A program made the position numbers and the translations under genes. A model generated the notes under the pieces. The model made no database searches. It saw only the letters and a list, made by a program, of their open reading frames with translations, and had not been told where the DNA came from. A DNA stretch of 18,379 bases from an uncultured Oscillospiraceae bacterium (GTDB lineage Bacteria; Bacillota; Clostridia; Oscillospirales; Oscillospiraceae). Of the stretch, positions 14,676-18,379 are shown piece after piece; the stretch's first letter is position 1, and each line of letters starts with the position of its first letter. The DNA is taken from NCBI GenBank assembly GCA_910585265.1, contig CAJUCA010000057.1:1-18379 (forward strand). The letters run 5' to 3'.

Positions 14676-15740
14676 ATGCAGCACACCAACGCCCATGCCA
14701 ACCGCATCACCCTCCGCCCCCTGTCCCGCCCCCCGGCGGTGGGCTTCCCCCTGCCCAACGCCGCCCCCGCCGCCGACGCCACCGCCCCCCTGGGGCAATG
14801 GCTGGAGCTTTGGATGGACGACGACATCGAGCCCTTCCGGGCGGAAACCACCGTCAACGGCTACCGGAACATCATCCGCAACCATATGCGCCCCGCCCTG
14901 GGCGAGGTGCGGCTGGCCGACCTGACCCCGGAGCTTATCAACGGCTACTACCAGTGGCTGGCGGAGGAAAAGGGCCTGTCCCCCAACACCATCCGCAAGC
15001 ACCATGTCCTCATACATACCGCCCTCAAGGCCGCCTTCCGGCAGGGGGTCATCCCCGCCAACCCCGCCCAGCGGGCCACCCCGCCCCGGGCCACCTCTAC
15101 CGACGTGCTGTACTACACCCCCGCCCGCCTGAGCCGCCTCCTCCGGGAGGTGGAGGGCCACTCCCTGGAGCTTCCGGTGAAGCTGGCCTGCCACCTGGGC
15201 CTGCGCCGCAGCGAGGTGCTGGGCCTGCGCTGGCGGGACGTGGACCTCCAGACGGGCCTTCTGTCCGTGCGCTGGGTGCGCACCACCGTGGGCTACCGGG
15301 TGGTGGAGAAGACCCCCAAAACCGCCGACAGCTGCCGCACCCTGTCCATCGGCGCGCTGGACGGCCTGCTGGACCTGCTCCAGGCACTCCGGACCCAAAG
15401 GAGATGGGACGGCCTGCCCTGCGGCCCGGACGACTACCTGGTTCTGAACCCGGAGGGGGTGCCCTGGCACCCCAACGTGCTGTCCGCGGATCTGGCCGAC
15501 TTCGTGGCCCAGCGGCGTCTGCCCCCCATCACCTTCCACGGGCTGCGGCACACCTTCGCCAGCATGGCCAACAACGCCCGGATACCCATGTACCAGATCA
15601 GCCGTGCCATGGGCCACGCCAGCCCCAACATCACCCAGCGGATCTACACCCACCTGTTCGACCAGACCCACGGCGAGGTGCTGGCCGCCGTGGCGGACAC
15701 CATCTCCCGGCAGACCGCCCCCCTGCCCCGGGCGCGATAA
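14676..15740 (+). CDS. Tyrosine recombinase / phage-type integrase
   Basis: 354 residues from ATG 14676, which has GAAAGGAG ~10 bases upstream. The frame is open further back into the divergent rplJ promoter, but that part is not protein-like. There is an N-terminal SAM-like core-binding domain (~60-140, ETTVNGYRNIIRNHMRPALG and LSPNTIRKHHVLIHTAL). The catalytic domain has Arg177 (LGLRRSEVLGLRW), the beta-hairpin Lys (KTPKTADSCR), His288-x-x-Arg291 (HGLRHTFAS), His314 (GHASPNITQ) and Tyr324 (RIYTHLF). All catalytic residues are present, so it should be active. No excisionase, phage or conjugation gene accompanies it, so it is either a lone remnant or a chromosomal recombinase of unknown target. 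XerC/D are normally ~300 aa, so it is a less good match to those. Confidence 0.9.
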   Translation: MQHTNAHANRITLRPLSRPPAVGFPLPNAAPAADATAPLGQWLELWMDDDIEPFRAETTVNGYRNIIRNHMRPALGEVRLADLTPELINGYYQWLAEEKGLSPNTIRKHHVLIHTALKAAFRQGVIPANPAQRATPPRATSTDVLYYTPARLSRLLREVEGHSLELPVKLACHLGLRRSEVLGLRWRDVDLQTGLLSVRWVRTTVGYRVVEKTPKTADSCRTLSIGALDGLLDLLQALRTQRRWDGLPCGPDDYLVLNPEGVPWHPNVLSADLADFVAQRRLPPITFHGLRHTFASMANNARIPMYQISRAMGHASPNITQRIYTHLFDQTHGEVLAAVADTISRQTAPLPRAR

Positions 15741-15786
15741 TGGAACAGGACGCCGCCCCCGCCTGGAGGCAACGCCCTGCTTCCTG

Positions 15787-16560
15787 TTATTCGCATTCCC
15801 CCGGCGCGAACACCCCGGCGGGCAGCAGGTGGCTCAGCCCCACCACCGCCTCGTCGAAGCCGCCCCGGTCAAAGGTGACCTCCGGGCACCGGAGCCCCTC
15901 CCCGCCCGCCTGGTTCAGGGGGAAGGACACCATCACCAGCAGCCCCCGCCCAGGCTCGCACACCGGGAATATCCGTCCGTTGTGGAGCGCGGCGATCCGC
16001 CGGGACACCGCGATGCCGATACCCCCCTGCCGCCAGTCGGGCAGATCCTCCTCCCCGCCGCCGAACAGAACCGCCGCCCGCTCCGCAGGCAGGCCGGGAC
16101 CATTGTCCTCCACGGTGAGCACCGCGTCCTCCCCGTCCCGCTTCAGTACCAGCTTCACCGACTTGCCCGCCGCGGCCCCGTTGGACACCAGCTCCAGCAA
16201 GAGCTGCCGCACCAACGCCCCGTCCGCCCGGGCCAGCAGACGCTCCGGACAGTCCACCGTCAGCTCCACCCCCGCCCGGTCCAGCAAACCCTCCATCCGC
16301 TCTCCCAGATCCCGGGTGAGGGCGGCAAGGTCCACCGGCTCCGGGCTGGCAGGCCCCTCCAGCCGGGCGCACAGCTCCATCCGGCCCACGATCCGCAGCA
16401 TCCGGCAGATCCCCTGGTTCAGGGCCGCCAAATAGCCTTTGCTTTTCTCATCCCAAGCGCACCGCTCCAAAAGCTGGCTGGCCGCCGTCATCTGGGCCAG
16501 CTGAATCCGCAGCTGGGCCGCCGTCCTGGCCGTCCCCTGTTCTATACGCTCCCAATCCAT
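15787..16560 (-). CDS. Orphan histidine-kinase-like ATPase lacking a phosphoacceptor His
   Basis: 257 residues from ATG 16558-16560, no membrane segment. The C-terminal half is a HATPase_c domain with N box LLLELVSNGAAAGKS (Asn127), G1 DNGPGLP (Asp152) and G2 GGIGIAVSRRIAALHNG. The N-terminal half is helical like a DHp domain (AAQLRIQLAQMTAASQLLE), but the place where HExxxP would occur holds Gln/Ala and no His in these helices can serve. It might be an ATP-binding regulator, a degenerate kinase or a phosphotransfer scaffold; phosphorylation by it is doubtful. No sensor or response regulator gene adjoins it. Two Spo0A boxes at its promoter tie it to sporulation or stationary-phase control. 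A GTG start at 16641 is possible but poorly supported. Confidence 0.75.
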   Translation of the reverse strand: MDWERIEQGTARTAAQLRIQLAQMTAASQLLERCAWDEKSKGYLAALNQGICRMLRIVGRMELCARLEGPASPEPVDLAALTRDLGERMEGLLDRAGVELTVDCPERLLARADGALVRQLLLELVSNGAAAGKSVKLVLKRDGEDAVLTVEDNGPGLPAERAAVLFGGGEEDLPDWRQGGIGIAVSRRIAALHNGRIFPVCEPGRGLLVMVSFPLNQAGGEGLRCPEVTFDRGGFDEAVVGLSHLLPAGVFAPGECE

Positions 16561-16648
16561 CCCTGGCCGCCCCCTGTCTGTTTGCCCTATTCCTATGCTA
16601 TGCAGATTTGGCGAAGGCTCTCCTGGGAATGGCTTCCACACGCAGCTG

Positions 16649-16670
16649 CTTTGTCGAATTTTGTCGAATT
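16649..16670. promoter_or_regulatory. Two tandem Spo0A boxes
   Basis: TTGTCGAATT occurs twice in direct succession (16651-16660, 16661-16670). The second copy gives the exact 0A-box consensus TTTTGTCGAA (16659-16668) and the first gives 9 of 10 (CTTTGTCGAA). The boxes are 10 bp, one helical turn, apart. They overlap the predicted start of the minus-strand kinase-like gene, an arrangement like the Spo0A-repressed abrB promoter. The plus-strand guaA promoter begins ~90 bp away and is less likely to be the target. Confidence 0.75.
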
Positions 16671-16676
16671 TTTCTC

Positions 16677-16705
16677 ATTGTATCAGACACGGGCCGAAAT
16701 AGCAA
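16677..16705 (-). promoter_or_regulatory. Promoter of the kinase-like gene
   Basis: TTGCTA (16705-16700) and TACAAT (16682-16677) with a 17-base spacer, read on the minus strand. The predicted start, near 16670, lies in the Spo0A-box region. The -35 match is moderate (4 of 6). Confidence 0.5.
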
Positions 16706-16759
16706 GCAATTTCCCGGGAGGCGCGACGCGGGACAACACGGGACAGTGCCGTCACATAC

Positions 16760-16788
16760 TTGCGCGGGAGGCTTCCATGATGTATAAT
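16760..16788 (+). promoter_or_regulatory. guaA promoter
   Basis: TTGCGC and TATAAT (16783-16788) with a 17-base spacer; the -10 is perfect, the -35 weak. The start falls ~30 bases before ATG 16824, leaving only a short leader, so no room for a purine riboswitch is seen. Confidence 0.6.
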
Positions 16789-16823
16789 ACACTGATCGAG
16801 TCAACACAAAGGAGGATGGACCT

Positions 16824-17804
16824 ATGGAACAAATTATGCGTCCCGCAGACATGAAGCGGATCAACACCCCCGATCTGGCGGAGGTCTTCATCGCGGAGCA
16901 GATCCGGGAAGTGCGCGCCCAGGTGGGGGACAAGAAGGTGCTGCTGGCCCTCAGCGGCGGGGTGGACTCGTCGGTGGTGGCCGCGCTGCTCATCAAGGCG
17001 ATTGGCAGGCAGCTGGTGTGCGTCCACGTGAACCATGGCCTCATGCGCAAGGGGGAGAGCGAACAGGTTGTGGAGGTGTTCCAGAATCAGCTGGACGCCA
17101 ACCTGATCTATGTGGACGCCGCCGACCGCTTCCTGGATCTGCTGGCGGGGGTGGACGAGCCGGAGCGCAAGCGGAAGATCATCGGCGGCGAGTTCATCAA
17201 GGTGTTTGAGGAGGAGGCCCGGAAGCTGGAGGGCATCGACTTCCTGGCCCAGGGGACGATTTACCCCGACATTTTGGAGAGCGATGGCGTGAAGGCCCAC
17301 CACAACGTGGGCGGTCTGCCCGACGATTTTGACTTTGAGCTGGTGGAGCCGGTGCGTCTGCTGTTCAAGGACGAGGTGCGCTGTGTGGGCCACGCCCTGG
17401 GCCTGCCCTCCTCCATGGTGGAGCGGCAGCCCTTCCCCGGCCCCGGCCTGGGGGTGCGGTGTTTGGGGGCCATCACCCGGGACAGGCTGGCGGCTTTGCG
17501 GGAGTCGGACGCCATCCTGCGGGAGGAGTTCGCCGCCGCGGGGCTGGCGGAGCAGGTGTGGCAGTTCTTCACGGTGGTGCCGGACTTCCGGTCCACCGGG
17601 GTGCGGGACGGCAAGCGGGCCTTTGACTGGCCGGTGATCATCCGGGCGGTGAATACGGTGGACGCCATGACGGCAGAGGTGCCGGAGATTGATTGGGCGG
17701 TGCTGAAGAAGATCACGGGGCGGATTCTGGCGGAGGTGCCGGGGGTTTGCCGGGTGCTGTATGATCTGACGCCGAAGCCGGTTGGGACGATCGAATGGGA
17801 ATGA
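16824..17804 (+). CDS. guaA: GMP synthase, ATP-pyrophosphatase subunit (no glutaminase domain)
   Basis: 326 residues. It converts XMP to GMP using ATP and ammonia. The PP-loop SGGVDSS (~44-50), then CVHVNHGLMRKGE, FLAQGTIYPDILES, GGLPDDFDFELVEPVRLLFKDEVR, RQPFPGPGLGVRCLG and the C-terminal dimerisation domain ending KPVGTIEWE are all typical GuaA. The N-terminal class I glutamine amidotransferase domain (~190 residues) is absent: the gene begins at the linker before the PP-loop with GGAGG 8 bases before ATG 16824 and its own promoter. So this is a split type, needing a separate glutaminase protein or free ammonia. No such partner is in the window. Alternative explanation: a second guaA copy. 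Confidence 0.95.
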   Translation: MEQIMRPADMKRINTPDLAEVFIAEQIREVRAQVGDKKVLLALSGGVDSSVVAALLIKAIGRQLVCVHVNHGLMRKGESEQVVEVFQNQLDANLIYVDAADRFLDLLAGVDEPERKRKIIGGEFIKVFEEEARKLEGIDFLAQGTIYPDILESDGVKAHHNVGGLPDDFDFELVEPVRLLFKDEVRCVGHALGLPSSMVERQPFPGPGLGVRCLGAITRDRLAALRESDAILREEFAAAGLAEQVWQFFTVVPDFRSTGVRDGKRAFDWPVIIRAVNTVDAMTAEVPEIDWAVLKKITGRILAEVPGVCRVLYDLTPKPVGTIEWE

Positions 17805-17920
17805 CCGTCAAAACGGCGCAAACCCGCATGAATACAGGGTTTTTAACCTGTCACTTTGCCTTGTGATACTGGTTTGATACTATTCGTTTCAACCCGGTCA
17901 CACAAGAGAATGATTGCAAA

Positions 17921-17976
17921 GGGCAAGCGAACCGCCCTGCTGAACGACAAATTCAGCAGGGCGGTTTTGCTTGCCC
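17921..17976 (+). terminator. Large hairpin terminator after guaA
   Basis: Nested perfect arms GGGCAAGC...ACCGCCCTGCTGAA / TTCAGCAGGGCGGT...GCTTGCCC with a 7-base loop, followed by TATTTTTCTTTTC on the plus strand. It lies between convergent guaA and the XRE gene and probably acts for both. A smaller AAACCC / GGGTTT hairpin with TTTTT occurs nearer guaA, at about 17828-17850. Confidence 0.85.
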
Positions 17977-18379
17977 TATTTTTCTTTTCTCCAGGGTACA
18001 TAGTATTTCGATTCTTTCCCGTCATCGCAGGTACTCGGCCAGTTGATTTTCCATTCAAAGTATTCTTCCCTGGTAATCTCCCCGGCGTGTAGCTCCTGCT
18101 GGCGCAAGAGCCATTCCCTCATAAACTCGTCCACAAGGCCGTAGTTGAAGTAGATACCCACGGGAGGTTGAGCGGGCCAGTCGTCCGTGTCGTTGTAGCG
18201 GACGGCAGTATCATCGGAGGCCCCTATCTTGCCGGGGTTGCGGACAAGCTGAAACAGGCGGATGGAGCCGGGGCTGTCCTCGTCCAGCCAGAAAAACGTC
18301 CGCATAAAGTCCTCGGCACAGCCAGGTTGAACCGTATAGAAGTTCTGACGGTCTACCCGCAGGGCCTGGGCAATCTTGT
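17976..18379 (-). CDS. XRE-type helix-turn-helix regulator, 5' end outside window
   Basis: 134 codons visible, open to the window edge; stop TAG 17976-17978 lies at the edge of the terminator. The first residues, KIAQALRVDRQNFY, are the last part of an XRE helix-turn-helix (LAQAL-V-R-). They are followed by a ~115-residue C-terminal domain with FFWLDEDSPGSIRLFQLVR and a Trp-rich acidic end. An ATG at 18303-18305 exists internally but would delete the DNA-binding part, so the true start lies beyond the window. XRE regulators with such tails are common in integrative elements; the location just behind guaA fits that. The C-terminal domain is not one I recognise. Confidence 0.65.
   Translation of the reverse strand, partial: KIAQALRVDRQNFYTVQPGCAEDFMRTFFWLDEDSPGSIRLFQLVRNPGKIGASDDTAVRYNDTDDWPAQPPVGIYFNYGLVDEFMREWLLRQQELHAGEITREEYFEWKINWPSTCDDGKESKYYVPWRKEK

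Noticed and set aside
14798..16435. 545-codon plus-strand ORF overlapping integrase and the kinase-like gene
   Set aside because: Shadow frame of the integrase, Pro/Gly/Arg-rich, which continues antisense through the kinase-like gene.
17862..17890. Short repeat TGATACTGGTT / TGATACTATTC as an attachment site
   Set aside because: Only the first ~7 bases are shared and no second copy is seen in the window; not enough to call an att site.
1..18379. CRISPR array, tRNA or rRNA genes
   Set aside because: No regularly spaced direct repeats and no cloverleaf-like or rRNA-like sequence was recognised when reading both strands; a dedicated search could still find something I missed.

Overview
The window suggests a GC-rich, spore-forming gut Firmicute, most likely a clostridial Oscillospiraceae-type organism. 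The reasons are G+C-rich coding sequence with strong GGAGG ribosome-binding sites, an L10-leader/rplJL operon, perfect Spo0A boxes, a sigma-54-type promoter in front of a methylmalonyl-CoA pathway operon, and Tn4451-like transposon parts (TnpV, large serine recombinases). The taxonomic call is inference; no rRNA or other marker gene is present.

Layout. (a) 1-5560 is a less GC-rich accessory region. It holds the 3' part of a type III modification gene overlapping a complete type III restriction gene (plus strand), then a minus-strand set of transposon parts: tnpV, a small ORF, a fragment of one serine recombinase, and a second serine recombinase that lacks its N-terminal catalytic part. (b) 5553-9130 is a damaged minus-strand operon for methylmalonyl-CoA metabolism: the mutase large subunit (N-terminal 60% only), the decarboxylase/carboxyltransferase alpha subunit (extreme N-terminus lost), a 45-aa membrane subunit, and the Na+-pump beta subunit cut off where the recombinase begins. 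Its upstream region (9131-9560) keeps a good -24/-12 promoter and a long palindrome suited to an enhancer-binding protein. (c) 9648-12784 is a compact minus-strand operon of an OmpR-type response regulator, a HAMP histidine kinase and a translationally coupled membrane-anchored extracytoplasmic protein, closed by a terminator. (d) 12785-13427 has no gene but carries a 162-bp MITE-like palindrome. (e) 13330-14557 is rplJ-rplL with promoter, L10 leader and terminator. (f) 14676-15740 is a lone tyrosine recombinase. (g) 15787-16560 is an orphan histidine-kinase-like ATPase without a phosphoacceptor histidine; two tandem Spo0A boxes sit at its predicted transcription start. (h) 16824-17804 is the ATP-pyrophosphatase half of GMP synthase (guaA), followed by a large terminator and the 3' part of an XRE-type regulator that runs off the window.

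The points most worth a second look are the Spo0A-box/His-less kinase unit, the sigma-54 control region left in front of a broken mutase/decarboxylase operon, and the two abrupt gene-gene junctions (about 5560 and 8160). Those junctions are either real deletions made by mobile DNA or assembly joins, and they need read-level confirmation. No tRNA, rRNA or CRISPR array was seen.
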